DNA from: Lachnospiraceae bacterium
GTDB lineage: Bacteria > Bacillota > Clostridia > Lachnospirales > Lachnospiraceae
Direction of reading: 5' to 3'
Length of the DNA: 64,000 nt
Assembly (NCBI GenBank): GCA_017619615.1
Contig: JAFZRY010000025.1
Span: forward strand, 1-64,000
Every line of letters starts with the position of its first letter. The first letter of the stretch is position 1. Shown in pieces: positions 31,819 through 40,184 of this stretch. The position numbers and the translations under genes are program-made. Under the pieces are notes generated by a model, which saw only the letters and a list, made by a program, of their open reading frames with translations, did no database searches and was not told the origin of the DNA.

Positions 31819-31852
31819 GAGAATTTGTTCAATTTTGTTTCTGTTGGTGCGC

Positions 31853-32767
31853 TTACTGAACGCCGTATTCCGCCAGCACCTCCTGATACGGCCGGTCCGG
31901 GTCGAAAATGAACTCCAGGTGGCCGCTGCTGCGGACGCCGCCGGGGGGCGGAGACATGTAGTCGCCGTACTCGCGGGTCAGGAAGTCGTCATAACCGGCG
32001 GGGATGGGGAGCTCGGTGCCTTCGAAGGGGACGAGGATCTGCTCCGCCAGGTCCGCTTTCGGAAAATAGTTGCTGTGGTAGGCGTCCACGGTGATCACGG
32101 CGTGGGAGACATAAGCGGTCTCGCGGCCTTCGAAGCTGCGGGCCAGGCGGTCGATCTCCCGCCAGTTCTCATAGGGGTCGCGGCCGGACCAGCTGTCGGC
32201 GCGCGCCTGCTCCTCCGGGGAGAGGTGCGGGTGGGAGCGCCGCATGTAGGAGGAATTGTCGCGGTTCAGGGCCATGATCCGGTGATACAGCGGCTCGCCC
32301 TCCTCCGGGACCCACGGGTCCAGCGGGAAGATGTCCGCCATCACGCCCTGGTTGATGGGCTGGTACATGAACGACGGGGTCGCGGCCGTGGTGCGGCTGT
32401 TGCGGAGCTTGGCAAAGCTGTAATAGTAGCCGGGATCGGTGTCCGGCGACTGCAGGAAATAGGGTTCGGAAAACCATTCGGGATGGGCCAGGAGTTCTTC
32501 GTAATCCGCGCGGGGCATGGCGATGTCGATGTCGTCGTCCCAGGGGATGAAGCCGTGATGGCGCACGGCGCCGAGCAGGGAGCCGCCCACCAGGAAGCAG
32601 GTGAGGCCGTGGTCCCGGCAGGTCTCGTACAGCGTGCGCGCGAGGTCCAGTTCCACCAGCCAGAGCTTCTTCCGCCAGGTCTCCACGGGGAAGTCCCAGC
32701 GCACGTCGGGGGCCAGCCAGGCCTTGTCCCGGCCCATTTTCCGCAGGAGGCGCGTGGTTTCTTTCAT
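31853..32767 (-). CDS. LicD-family phosphotransferase
   Basis: A 304-residue LicD protein with the family signature: VGGSLLGAVRHHGFIPWDD then DIDIAMPRADYEELL (residues about 60-95). LicD enzymes transfer phosphocholine or another phospho-ligand from CDP-carriers to surface glycans. It lies directly upstream of the LicC-like gene's promoter on the same strand but ends another transcript, starting in the CPBP gene region. LicC-like and LicD-like genes this close together suggest one decoration pathway. It overlaps the CPBP gene by 4 bases. Confidence 0.92.
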   Translation of the reverse strand: MKETTRLLRKMGRDKAWLAPDVRWDFPVETWRKKLWLVELDLARTLYETCRDHGLTCFLVGGSLLGAVRHHGFIPWDDDIDIAMPRADYEELLAHPEWFSEPYFLQSPDTDPGYYYSFAKLRNSRTTAATPSFMYQPINQGVMADIFPLDPWVPEEGEPLYHRIMALNRDNSSYMRRSHPHLSPEEQARADSWSGRDPYENWREIDRLARSFEGRETAYVSHAVITVDAYHSNYFPKADLAEQILVPFEGTELPIPAGYDDFLTREYGDYMSPPPGGVRSSGHLEFIFDPDRPYQEVLAEYGVQ

Positions 32768-33552
32768 TTCTTCCTCCCCAGTTTCAGGAGCGGTTTGCCG
32801 CGTTTGATGAGTTCACCGCGGCGGGTGATGACCGCCGCGCTCACCGCAAAGAACAGCGCCGTCAGGATCAGGTCCAGGCCGCCCTGCTTTGCCAGGAAGC
32901 GGTCCTTGACCGCCACCCAGAGTTCGGGCATCTGCTGCGCGGCGTTGATGAGGCCATGGATCAGGATCACCAGGAGCAGGCTGCCGCTCCGGGTGTAGAC
33001 CGTCTGCAGGAACAGGGCCGTCAGCGTGGCGAAGACCGCCTGCAGGATGACCGAGCCGGGGTCCGACGTGAGCAGGTTCACCAGGTGCATCGCGCCGAAA
33101 GTCACTGCAACGGCCAGGAAATCCCGCGCCTTGTATTTGCCTTCCTCCTCAAACAGGAGGCGGCCCCAGAGGCGGAACACACACTCCTCCCAAAAGGCGG
33201 TCAGCGCGATGCTGAGCAGGGTGATGCCGATACCGGCCGGGCCGGGCGTCAGGGAAACAGGGCCCAGACGGAACGCCAGGTAAACGGCGGGCGCGATCAG
33301 CGCGACCAGGACCAGCCAGGGGAGCAGCGGCCGGTTCCGCAGGGGGATGCGGGCCGCCGGGCCGGCCAGCAGGAGCGCGCCGATGCCGACCAGGGCTTTT
33401 GTGCCCAAAGAGACCGGCGGCAGGCCGTTGTTCCGGTCCAGGAGGGCGGCGCCCGTCACTAAGGCCGTGGCCGCCAGGCAGAACAGGAAATAGGCGCCCA
33501 GCCGCCGGCCTTCGGGCAGGCCGCGCATTTCTTCGAGAAAGTTTTTGTGCAT
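32764..33552 (-). CDS. CPBP-family intramembrane metalloprotease-like protein
   Basis: A 262-residue membrane protein with about 7-8 helices. The three CPBP (Abi) motifs are present: WEECVFR (EExxxR), FGAMHLVN (FxxxH) and HGLINA (HxxxN). Members process prenylated proteins in eukaryotes and are linked to bacteriocin immunity or peptide maturation in Bacillota; no bacteriocin genes are visible here. Of two in-frame ATGs (33558, 33552) I chose 33552 for its distance from AAAAAGGA. It overlaps licD by 4 bases (ATGA). Confidence 0.87.
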   Translation of the reverse strand: MHKNFLEEMRGLPEGRRLGAYFLFCLAATALVTGAALLDRNNGLPPVSLGTKALVGIGALLLAGPAARIPLRNRPLLPWLVLVALIAPAVYLAFRLGPVSLTPGPAGIGITLLSIALTAFWEECVFRLWGRLLFEEEGKYKARDFLAVAVTFGAMHLVNLLTSDPGSVILQAVFATLTALFLQTVYTRSGSLLLVILIHGLINAAQQMPELWVAVKDRFLAKQGGLDLILTALFFAVSAAVITRRGELIKRGKPLLKLGRKK

Positions 33553-33569
33553 AGTCATCCTTTTTGTTT

Positions 33570-35084
33570 TCAGACTGTTGCGCGGTCGCGGACCAGTTCC
33601 AGGCGGCGCACCGCCTGGCCGATCTGACGGGCTGTGTCGCCCGCAGTCATGGCCGTGGGGCCGATATCCAGTTCCGCGCGTTCGCCGGCCAGGCCGCACA
33701 GATAGGCGCCGGCGGCGGCGAGTTTCGGGAGGCTTCCCTCCCCGTAGCCCAGCAGGGCCGCCAGGACGCCGGAGAGGACGTCGCCGCTGCCCGCGGTCGC
33801 CATGCCCGCGCAGCCGCGGTCCGTGATCCAGGTCTCCGTGCCGTCGGTCACCACGGTGCCGCTGCCTTTGAGGAGCACCGTACAGCGCCACTCTTCCGCC
33901 AGCTGCTTCGCATAACGGAGCGGTTCCCGCTCGATCTCCGCCGCCGGGACGCCCAGCAGGCGGGAGGCTTCGCCCAGATGGGGCGTGAGCAGGACCTGCG
34001 CGCGGGATTCGTGCAGCGCGGCCGGGCTCAGTCCGGACAGGGCGAACAGCCCGTCCGCGTCGATCACCAGGCGTCCTTCAAAATGCGCCAGCACATAGGC
34101 CAGCGCCTGTTTCACCGCTCCGCCGCGGCCGATCCCCATCCCGAAGGACAGGGTCTTCACGCGCTGCAGCAGCGCGGCCCATTCTTCTTCCGCAAAAACC
34201 AGTTCGCCCGCCCCGTTTTCCGAGAGGGGGAGCAGCGTGCTTTCCAGTACGAGCGGCGCGATCAGGGGGCACAGGCTGCGGGGCGCCGCCGCCACCGCCA
34301 CACCGGCTCCGCTGCGCATCGCCGCGCAGGCCATCGCCGCCAGCCGCGGGGCGCCGCTGTAGGGCAGCGAGCCGCCGGCCAGCCCGGCATAGCCGTATTT
34401 TCCCTTGTGGGACCAGTGTTCCCGGCGGGGGATACAGGCCGCCGCGTCCGCTTCTTCCATCAGCCGCGCGTCCACCGCCAGCGGCGGGATCCCTATGTCC
34501 GCATTGACCAGTTCGCCCCGCACATCGCGCGCCCGGCCCAGGAAATGCCCCGGCTTCAGCGACCCGATCGAAACCGTCCGGTCCGCCTTCACTGCGCACT
34601 CTCCCAGCCCGCTGTCGCCCGACAGGCCGCTGGGGATATCCACGGAGACCACATACGCGCCGCTGGCATTGATCTGCCGGATGGCATCCGCGGTCAGTCC
34701 GCGCGGCTCCCCGGAGAACCCGGTGCCCAGCAGGCAGTCCGCCAGAACGGTGAAGCCGCTCAGATCCGTGCCCGCCTCATACGGCACGAGCGGGATCAGG
34801 CATTCCCGGCATTGCGCGCGGTAATACGCCCCGTCCTCCGAAGCTTTCTCCGACAGGGTAAATACCGTGACCGCCAGGCCGCGCGCGTCCAGCAGCAGCG
34901 CCAGCGCATAGCCGTCGCCGCCGTTTCCGCCGCTGCCGCACAGGATCCCCACATGGCCGTGGAACCGGCCCTTCTCCTCCACGACCGCGGCCGCCCGGCC
35001 CATCAGTTCCCGGCCGGGCGTGCCCGCAGCGATGCACGCGGCGTCGCTGTCCCGCATCGTTTGTACGGATACGATCTCCCGCAT
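33570..35084 (-). CDS. nnr: Bifunctional NAD(P)HX epimerase / ADP-dependent dehydratase
   Basis: A 504-residue repair enzyme for hydrated NAD(P)H. The N-terminal YjeF domain (about 1-210) has GRELMGRAAA and GSGGNGGDGYALA (epimerase). The C-terminal ribokinase-like domain (about 220-500) has ATAGSGDVLSGVLAALLG (dehydratase). Both active sites look complete and the length is normal for the fused form. It lies 17 bases upstream of the CPBP gene and 3 bases after mscS, so it is in one operon with them. Confidence 0.95.
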   Translation of the reverse strand: MREIVSVQTMRDSDAACIAAGTPGRELMGRAAAVVEEKGRFHGHVGILCGSGGNGGDGYALALLLDARGLAVTVFTLSEKASEDGAYYRAQCRECLIPLVPYEAGTDLSGFTVLADCLLGTGFSGEPRGLTADAIRQINASGAYVVSVDIPSGLSGDSGLGECAVKADRTVSIGSLKPGHFLGRARDVRGELVNADIGIPPLAVDARLMEEADAAACIPRREHWSHKGKYGYAGLAGGSLPYSGAPRLAAMACAAMRSGAGVAVAAAPRSLCPLIAPLVLESTLLPLSENGAGELVFAEEEWAALLQRVKTLSFGMGIGRGGAVKQALAYVLAHFEGRLVIDADGLFALSGLSPAALHESRAQVLLTPHLGEASRLLGVPAAEIEREPLRYAKQLAEEWRCTVLLKGSGTVVTDGTETWITDRGCAGMATAGSGDVLSGVLAALLGYGEGSLPKLAAAGAYLCGLAGERAELDIGPTAMTAGDTARQIGQAVRRLELVRDRATV

Positions 35085-35087
35085 GGA

Positions 35088-35897
35088 TCAGGCCTGGTGC
35101 AGATGCACGTCCACCTGCTGGCGCGGCATCGCGATGCCGGCCGCCTGCAGTTCATTCTTGGAACTCTCCAGCAGGTCGAAATACACATCCCAGTAATTGG
35201 CCGTAGCCGTCCAGGCGCGGCAGGTCAGTTCCACGTTGCCGCCGCTCTGCGTGCAGACGCGGGCAAACGGGGCCGGATCCTTCAGGACCTTTTCGTTCTT
35301 CTCCATCACGGCCTGCAGGATCTCTTTCGCCTTGTTGAAATCGCTGCCGTAGGCAATGGCGAAGGTGTGGTCCACACGGCGGATATCCTTCTCGGTATAA
35401 TTGACGATATTGCTGGCCGAGGCGCTGCCGTTCGGAACGTACACGACGCGGTTGTCCACGGTGACCAGCTTGGTGCTGACCAGGTTGATGGCTTCCACGG
35501 TGCCCGCCTGGCCGGCCACTTCCACGTAGTCGTCCACTTTATACGGGCGGGTCAGCAGAAGCAGCACGCCGCCGGCGATATTGCCCAGCGCGCCGTTCAC
35601 GGCCAGGCCGATCATGACGCCTAAGGACGCGATCAGCGCGGCCACGCCGCTCGTATCGATCCCCAGGTACCCCACCAGCGCCAGGACCACCAGGCACTTG
35701 GCCAGGGTCTTGCCGGCGCTGACGAACATCTTGACCAGCGTCTTGTCCAGCTTCCCGTTCTCATCGAGTTTCTTTTCGACCTTCCGCGCCAGGCGGTTGA
35801 TCAGTTTAAAAGCGATCCAGAGAATGATCAGGGCAACCAGGATCTTCAGACCCGTGCTCGTTACCCAGTTCAGGACCGTGCTGCCGAGTTCTTTCAT
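35088..35897 (-). CDS. Small-conductance mechanosensitive channel, MscS family
   Basis: A 269-residue MscS protein. Three N-terminal membrane segments end in the pore helix (GLAVNGALGNIAGGVLLLL), and a beta domain starts RPYKVDDYVEVAGQAG. It releases solutes on osmotic downshift. The ATG at 35897 has AAGGAGG nine bases upstream. A near-consensus promoter is at 35955-35983. It is the first gene of the mscS-nnr-CPBP-licD unit. Confidence 0.95.
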   Translation of the reverse strand: MKELGSTVLNWVTSTGLKILVALIILWIAFKLINRLARKVEKKLDENGKLDKTLVKMFVSAGKTLAKCLVVLALVGYLGIDTSGVAALIASLGVMIGLAVNGALGNIAGGVLLLLTRPYKVDDYVEVAGQAGTVEAINLVSTKLVTVDNRVVYVPNGSASASNIVNYTEKDIRRVDHTFAIAYGSDFNKAKEILQAVMEKNEKVLKDPAPFARVCTQSGGNVELTCRAWTATANYWDVYFDLLESSKNELQAAGIAMPRQQVDVHLHQA

Positions 35898-35954
35898 GAC
35901 ATGCGACCTCCTTAAAACATCCGTCGTTTCACCGCTTTCCGCGGCCTTTTCCTC

Positions 35955-35983
35955 ATTTTATTCTTTTTCGCCGCGTCCGTCAA
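35955..35983 (-). promoter_or_regulatory. Promoter of the mscS-nnr-CPBP-licD unit
   Basis: Minus strand TTGACG (35983-35978) and TAAAAT (35960-35955) with a 17-base spacer. Confidence 0.75.
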
Positions 35984-35999
35984 TCGGAAATGCGGGCAT

Positions 36000-36027
36000 C
36001 AAAAAAGGGCGGATCTGATCCGCCCTT
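36000..36027 (-). terminator. Terminator after the ferredoxin gene
   Basis: Minus strand hairpin GGGCGGATC / GATCCGCCC followed by TTTTTT. Confidence 0.9.
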
Positions 36028-36048
36028 CGTGCGTGGTCCGGGGACCGC

Positions 36049-36219
36049 TTACTCTAACTCGATAGTCCCGACGGGGCAGCCGGCCGCGCAGGCGCCGCAT
36101 TCGATGCAGGCATCGGGGTTGATCTCATACTTGCCGTCGCCTTCCGCGATCGCACCCACAGGGCAGTTGCCGGCGCAGGCGCCGCAGGAGATGCAGTCAT
36201 CACCGATCTTATAAGCCAT
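36049..36219 (-). CDS. 2[4Fe-4S] ferredoxin
   Basis: A 56-residue clostridial-type ferredoxin with two complete cluster motifs, CISCGACAGNCP and CIECGACAAGCP (CxxCxxCxxxCP), related by the internal duplication of the family. It carries low-potential electrons between cytoplasmic redox enzymes of an anaerobe. The ATG at 36219 follows AAAAGGAGGAG. It has its own promoter (36273-36300) and terminator, so it is monocistronic. Confidence 0.97.
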   Translation of the reverse strand: MAYKIGDDCISCGACAGNCPVGAIAEGDGKYEINPDACIECGACAAGCPVGTIELE

Positions 36220-36272
36220 TGTTTACTCCTCCTTTTCGGTTCATTCCCTGGATGTTCCTCTCATCCACGTGC

Positions 36273-36300
36273 ATTATAACACAGCCTTTTCAGATTGCAA
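36273..36300 (-). promoter_or_regulatory. Ferredoxin promoter
   Basis: Minus strand TTGCAA (36300-36295) and TATAAT (36278-36273) with a 16-base spacer. Confidence 0.7.
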
Positions 36301-36330
36301 TAGCATTGTTAATTTTTTATCGAAATATTT

Positions 36331-37929
36331 TTACGGATTCTGCTCGCTCTTCAGGCCCAGCACCAGCTTCACGGTGTCTTCGCGGTAGCTGCCCTTCGTC
36401 AGGCGCATGTAGGTGATCTCCACTTCGGTGCCGCCTTTGTGGTACTGCAGTTCCTCCACCAGGTCCTCGTAGCTCGAGACGCGGTTCCCGTCGACGGCCG
36501 TGATCACGTCGTAGGCCACCAGGCCGGCCTGCTCCGCCGGGGAGCCTTCCTTGACTTCGCTGATCACCGCGCCTTCGGGGATGTTGTAGAAGGCCAGGTA
36601 GTTGGAGGGGTAGTCCTGGAAGGTGACGCCCAGGTAGGGCATCTCGTCCTCGGAGACTTTGACGCGGGGCTGCATCAGGGACAGTTCTTCCATGACGTCC
36701 ACGATGCTGGAGATCGGGATGGCGAAGCCGACGCCTTCCACTTCCTCGCTGGTGTATTTGGCGTTGTTGATGCCGATCAGTTCGCCCTTCGCGTTCAGCA
36801 GCGCGCCGCCGCTGTTGCCGGGGTTGATGGCCGCGCTGATCTGCAGCAGGTTCATGGTGGAGCCGTCGTCGAATTCCACGGTGCGGGACAGGGCGCTGAC
36901 GACGCCGGTGGTGACGGACTGGCCCCAGCCCAGGGCGTTGCCGATGGCCACGACGCCTTCGCCCAGGCGCAGGCTGTCGCTGCTGCCGATGGCCGCGGTC
37001 CGGATGGCCTGCTTGGTCTCGTCGCTCAGTTTCTCCAGGGTGATGCCCAGCACCGCGATGTCGTTTTCCGAGCTGGTGCCCTTGACGTAAGCGTCCACGG
37101 TCGTGTCGTCCGCCAGCGTGACCGTGATCTCGGTGGCGCCTTCGATCACATGCTCGTTGGTCACGATCCACAGTTCCGTGCCGTTGTCGCCGATGATCAC
37201 GCCGCTGCCGGCGCCGCTGGTGATGTACTCGCGCTCGCCGAAGAAGCCGGTGGACACTTTCACTTTCTGCTTGATGCTGATGGACACCACGCTGCGGATG
37301 GTCTCTTCCACCATGTCGGACACGTCGGTCAGGGTGCTGACGCTGCCTTCCCGGTCGGTCACCAGCGAGCTGACGTCCAGGGAGGTCGCTTCGGGCAGGC
37401 GGCTCACTTCAGAGGACGCGCTCTGCTTATAATTGTTCAGGTCCGCCTGCAGGGCCGCCATCGCGTTCTTCGTATCCTGGCCCGTGCGGTAGGTGAGCAC
37501 CGCGAAGACCAGCGCGCCGATGCCGAACAGGATGCTGAACACGCTGACCAGTCTCCAGGTGCGGCGGCGATTCTTTTCCCTGCGCTCCGCCTTCAGACGG
37601 GCCTGCTCTTCCTGGAAGGCCTGCTGCTTGGCGCGCCATTCCTCGGCCAGACGGCGGTTCTCCTCCGCCAGACGCCGGGCTTCGGCGGCCGCGATACGGC
37701 GCTGGCGCTCTTCTTCTTCCTGCGCGGCCTTCTCTTCCATGGCCTCCTGCACGGCCTGCTCGCCGCTCACGGGGTACTGTTCGCCGCTTTCAGGGGTCTG
37801 CCCCTCACTCACAATGGTCTGTTCGCCGCTCACGGCCTCTTCACTTTCCATGACCTGTCCGGCTTCCTCGCGGACCGGTTCACCGGTTTCAGGGGATCCT
37901 TCCATTCTATTTTCATCCCAGTCGTACAT
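36331..37929 (-). CDS. htrA: HtrA/DegP-type membrane serine protease
   Basis: A 532-residue S1C protease. It has an acidic cytoplasmic N-terminus with a QTP/EQxPVSGEQ repeat region, a charged coiled coil (about 75-125), one membrane helix (about 130-150), the trypsin-like domain and a C-terminal PDZ domain. The triad is visible: His in TNEHVIEGA, Asp in SSENDIAVLG, Ser in GNSGGALLN. It acts outside the membrane in protein quality control. I chose the ATG at 37929, which has AAGGAGG 11 bases upstream; an in-frame ATG at 37986 lacks a site. A long inverted repeat lies at its 5' end. Confidence 0.92.
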   Translation of the reverse strand: MYDWDENRMEGSPETGEPVREEAGQVMESEEAVSGEQTIVSEGQTPESGEQYPVSGEQAVQEAMEEKAAQEEEERQRRIAAAEARRLAEENRRLAEEWRAKQQAFQEEQARLKAERREKNRRRTWRLVSVFSILFGIGALVFAVLTYRTGQDTKNAMAALQADLNNYKQSASSEVSRLPEATSLDVSSLVTDREGSVSTLTDVSDMVEETIRSVVSISIKQKVKVSTGFFGEREYITSGAGSGVIIGDNGTELWIVTNEHVIEGATEITVTLADDTTVDAYVKGTSSENDIAVLGITLEKLSDETKQAIRTAAIGSSDSLRLGEGVVAIGNALGWGQSVTTGVVSALSRTVEFDDGSTMNLLQISAAINPGNSGGALLNAKGELIGINNAKYTSEEVEGVGFAIPISSIVDVMEELSLMQPRVKVSEDEMPYLGVTFQDYPSNYLAFYNIPEGAVISEVKEGSPAEQAGLVAYDVITAVDGNRVSSYEDLVEELQYHKGGTEVEITYMRLTKGSYREDTVKLVLGLKSEQNP

Positions 37930-37960
37930 GCTGAATGTTGCCTCCTTGTTCCGAAACAGG

Positions 37961-38002
37961 CAGCTGCCCGCCTCTTGATGACTCAAGTGTAGCGGGCAGC
38001 TG
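37961..38002. repeat. Nested inverted repeat between htrA and the LCP gene
   Basis: Outer 11-base arms CAGCTGCCCGC (37961-37971) and GCGGGCAGCTG (37992-38002) enclose inner arms CTTGA and TCAAG around TGAC. It has no T run, so it is either a 5' leader structure or operator of htrA, or a T-poor terminator of the LCP gene. Confidence 0.7.
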
Positions 38003-38061
38003 TGAACAAAGTGTGATGAAAAATTGTTGTTTTATTGAAAGTTCCCGGCAGCGCGGATCGG

Positions 38062-39402
38062 TCAGTCGATACGGATCGCGCCGGTTTCCAGCTGATAGCG
38101 GTGGGTCTCGGCCAGCTGGATGATGTTGTCCGACGGCTCGTAATCGTCCAGATCATAGAGCAGCTTGTGCAGATACTGGACGTCCCCGATGTAATCCAGG
38201 GACAGGAGCGCCCACGATCCGGCAGGATCTTCCTTGGGGCTCATCGGGAAGCCGACGGTCTCCGAGATCGAGTAGCGGCTCGCGCCGGTCGCGTAGCTTA
38301 CGATCTCCGAGGTCTCCATGTTAGTCTTGATATGGGTGCTCAAGGTCTCCACGATCTGCATGACCTTGAAGATCTCCCCGCGCCGGACCATCTCCTTGAT
38401 CTTGTCCAGCACGACGTTGATCACTTTCCGCTGGCGCTCCGTGCGGGCGTAGTCGGAACCGGTGTTTTTCCGGATGCGGGAGTAGGCGACCGCGTAGACA
38501 CCGTCCATGTGCTTGATACCGGGCTCATAATCCCAGTTTTTCGTGGTGGTTTGCTTTTTGACAGCCTCCTCGATCTCATAGATCAGCCCGTCCAGCTCCT
38601 CGGCTTCCGCCGCCGTGACTTCCAGGTCGATGCCGCCCACCATGTCCACCAGGTCCACGACGGCGGCCCAGTTCACCACCACGAAATGCGTGATGTTCAG
38701 GTCCAGGTTGCGGTTGAGGCCCGCCACGACCTGTTCCGCCCCATAGCGGTTATACGCGTCCGTCAGCTTGCAGTACTGGCCGGCGGCGAATTCGAAGAAG
38801 AAGTCGCGGTAGACGGAGGACATGCGGATCTCGCCGGTCTCCTTGTTGATGGTCATGACGATGATGACGTCGCCCTGGGTATTGCGCAGCAGGTCCGTGG
38901 TGTTCCGCGCGTCCACGCCGAAGCAGACGATCGTGTCATAGCCCTCCTGCGCTTCCACCGCCCGGCGGGGCAGCGGGTTGGTGTAGGGCTCCTGCGGCGG
39001 CATGGTGCCGGTCTCCACGGTGCCGGACGGGTTGACCCAGCTGATCACTTCCGTGGTCGTGGTCTGCGGAACCGCGGCCGTCGTGACGCCCGGGACGTCC
39101 GCGCCGGGGGTCGTGTTCACGGGCAGCGTCGGCTCCGCGGAAGCGGTGGTCGTATTCTTGATCTGCATGTTGTTCAGGATGCGCTCGGTCCAGCTGACGG
39201 CCACGAAGCCGCCGATGACCACGACGAGCAGCACCAGTTCCAGGATCAGGCCCACCACCTGCTGTTTGTGCTTTTTCTTATATTTCCGCAGCCGCCGCAG
39301 ATGTTCCTGATGGACCTTCTGTTCTTCCGCGAGCTCCAGGTCGTTCTCCCCGGTGCTGCGCTTGACGGGCTGCTCTTTTTTGGGTTTATCGGTTTTATTC
39401 AT
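38062..39402 (-). CDS. LytR-CpsA-Psr (LCP) family ligase
   Basis: A 446-residue protein: a charged cytoplasmic N-terminus, one membrane helix (about 50-72), a Thr/Pro-rich linker and the extracellular LCP domain (about 140-330) with FGVDARN, SSVYRDFF, YNRYGAEQVVAGLN and the YSRIRKNTGSDYARTERQR block that holds the catalytic arginines. LCP enzymes attach undecaprenyl-linked glycans to peptidoglycan. This may anchor the product of the flippase/LicD genes, though it lies in a separate transcript with its own promoter. Confidence 0.93.
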   Translation of the reverse strand: MNKTDKPKKEQPVKRSTGENDLELAEEQKVHQEHLRRLRKYKKKHKQQVVGLILELVLLVVVIGGFVAVSWTERILNNMQIKNTTTASAEPTLPVNTTPGADVPGVTTAAVPQTTTTEVISWVNPSGTVETGTMPPQEPYTNPLPRRAVEAQEGYDTIVCFGVDARNTTDLLRNTQGDVIIVMTINKETGEIRMSSVYRDFFFEFAAGQYCKLTDAYNRYGAEQVVAGLNRNLDLNITHFVVVNWAAVVDLVDMVGGIDLEVTAAEAEELDGLIYEIEEAVKKQTTTKNWDYEPGIKHMDGVYAVAYSRIRKNTGSDYARTERQRKVINVVLDKIKEMVRRGEIFKVMQIVETLSTHIKTNMETSEIVSYATGASRYSISETVGFPMSPKEDPAGSWALLSLDYIGDVQYLHKLLYDLDDYEPSDNIIQLAETHRYQLETGAIRID

Positions 39403-39426
39403 AGAGTTGAACCTCCACGGGGAAAT

Positions 39427-39455
39427 ATTTTACTCTTTTTCTCCCCAAATTGCAA
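39427..39455 (-). promoter_or_regulatory. Promoter of the LCP gene
   Basis: Minus strand TTGCAA (39455-39450) and TAAAAT (39432-39427), spacer 17. Confidence 0.7.
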
Positions 39456-39528
39456 GCATTATGAAGACAGGGAGCCCTTCCCATGTCTTTTTACCTGCAA
39501 TACAGTTGTCCGCGGATGATTGTTGCAC

Positions 39529-39975
39529 TCATTCCTGACGGTTTTCGATCTCCGTGATCAGGGCCACGCGGTCCGTGTGGCGGCCGCCTTCGAATTCCGC
39601 GTCCAGGAACGCGTCCACGATCATTTTCGCCATGGCCGGGCCCACCACGCGGGCGCCGAACGCGATGATCTGGGAGTTGTTGTGCTGGCGGGTCATGCGG
39701 GCGGTATAGGGTTCGGAACAGACGCCGGCCCGGATGCCCTTCACTTTATTGGCGGCCAGGGAGATCCCCACGCCTGTGCCGCAGATCAGCACGCCGCGCT
39801 CTGCCTCGCCGGCTTTGATTGCCAGCGCCACGCGCTCGCCGTAGATGGGATAATCGCAGCGTTCCGCCGAATAAGTCCCGCAGTCCGTCACTTCATGGCC
39901 CTGTTCCCGCAGGTAAGCCATGATCTCCTGTTTCATGAAAAAGCCGGTGTGGTCGCTTCCTATCGCTATTTTCAC
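39529..39975 (-). CDS. rpiB: Ribose-5-phosphate isomerase B
   Basis: A 148-residue RpiB/LacAB-family isomerase, interconverting ribose 5-phosphate and ribulose 5-phosphate in the pentose phosphate pathway. It starts MKIAIGSDHTGFFMK with the phosphate-binding loop, and has the catalytic cysteine in LICGTGVGISLAANK. Length is typical. It has a strong promoter at 40018-40046 and is divergent from the DUF4139 gene. Confidence 0.96.
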   Translation of the reverse strand: MKIAIGSDHTGFFMKQEIMAYLREQGHEVTDCGTYSAERCDYPIYGERVALAIKAGEAERGVLICGTGVGISLAANKVKGIRAGVCSEPYTARMTRQHNNSQIIAFGARVVGPAMAKMIVDAFLDAEFEGGRHTDRVALITEIENRQE

Positions 39976-40017
39976 GGAGTCACCTCGTCTTTCGTATTTC
40001 GCTGTTGGAACTGTATT

Positions 40018-40046
40018 ATTATAGCCTATCCGCCGCCCGGTTGCAA
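40018..40046 (-). promoter_or_regulatory. rpiB promoter
   Basis: Minus strand TTGCAA (40046-40041) and TATAAT (40023-40018), spacer 17. Confidence 0.8.
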
Positions 40047-40070
40047 TCCCGGAAACATTTTTTCAAAAAG

Positions 40071-40099
40071 TTGGAACATCCGCCGTTTTCTGATATAAT
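40071..40099 (+). promoter_or_regulatory. Promoter of the DUF4139 gene
   Basis: TTGGAA (40071-40076) and TATAAT (40094-40099), spacer 17. It lies back to back with the rpiB promoter. Confidence 0.8.
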
Positions 40100-40184
40100 G
40101 GAAGCGGAACTTCAGAACGCAACGACTGCAGACAGATGACATAGCGAAATCACAGCGGATCTTCCGCAGGAAAGGACGAAAATC

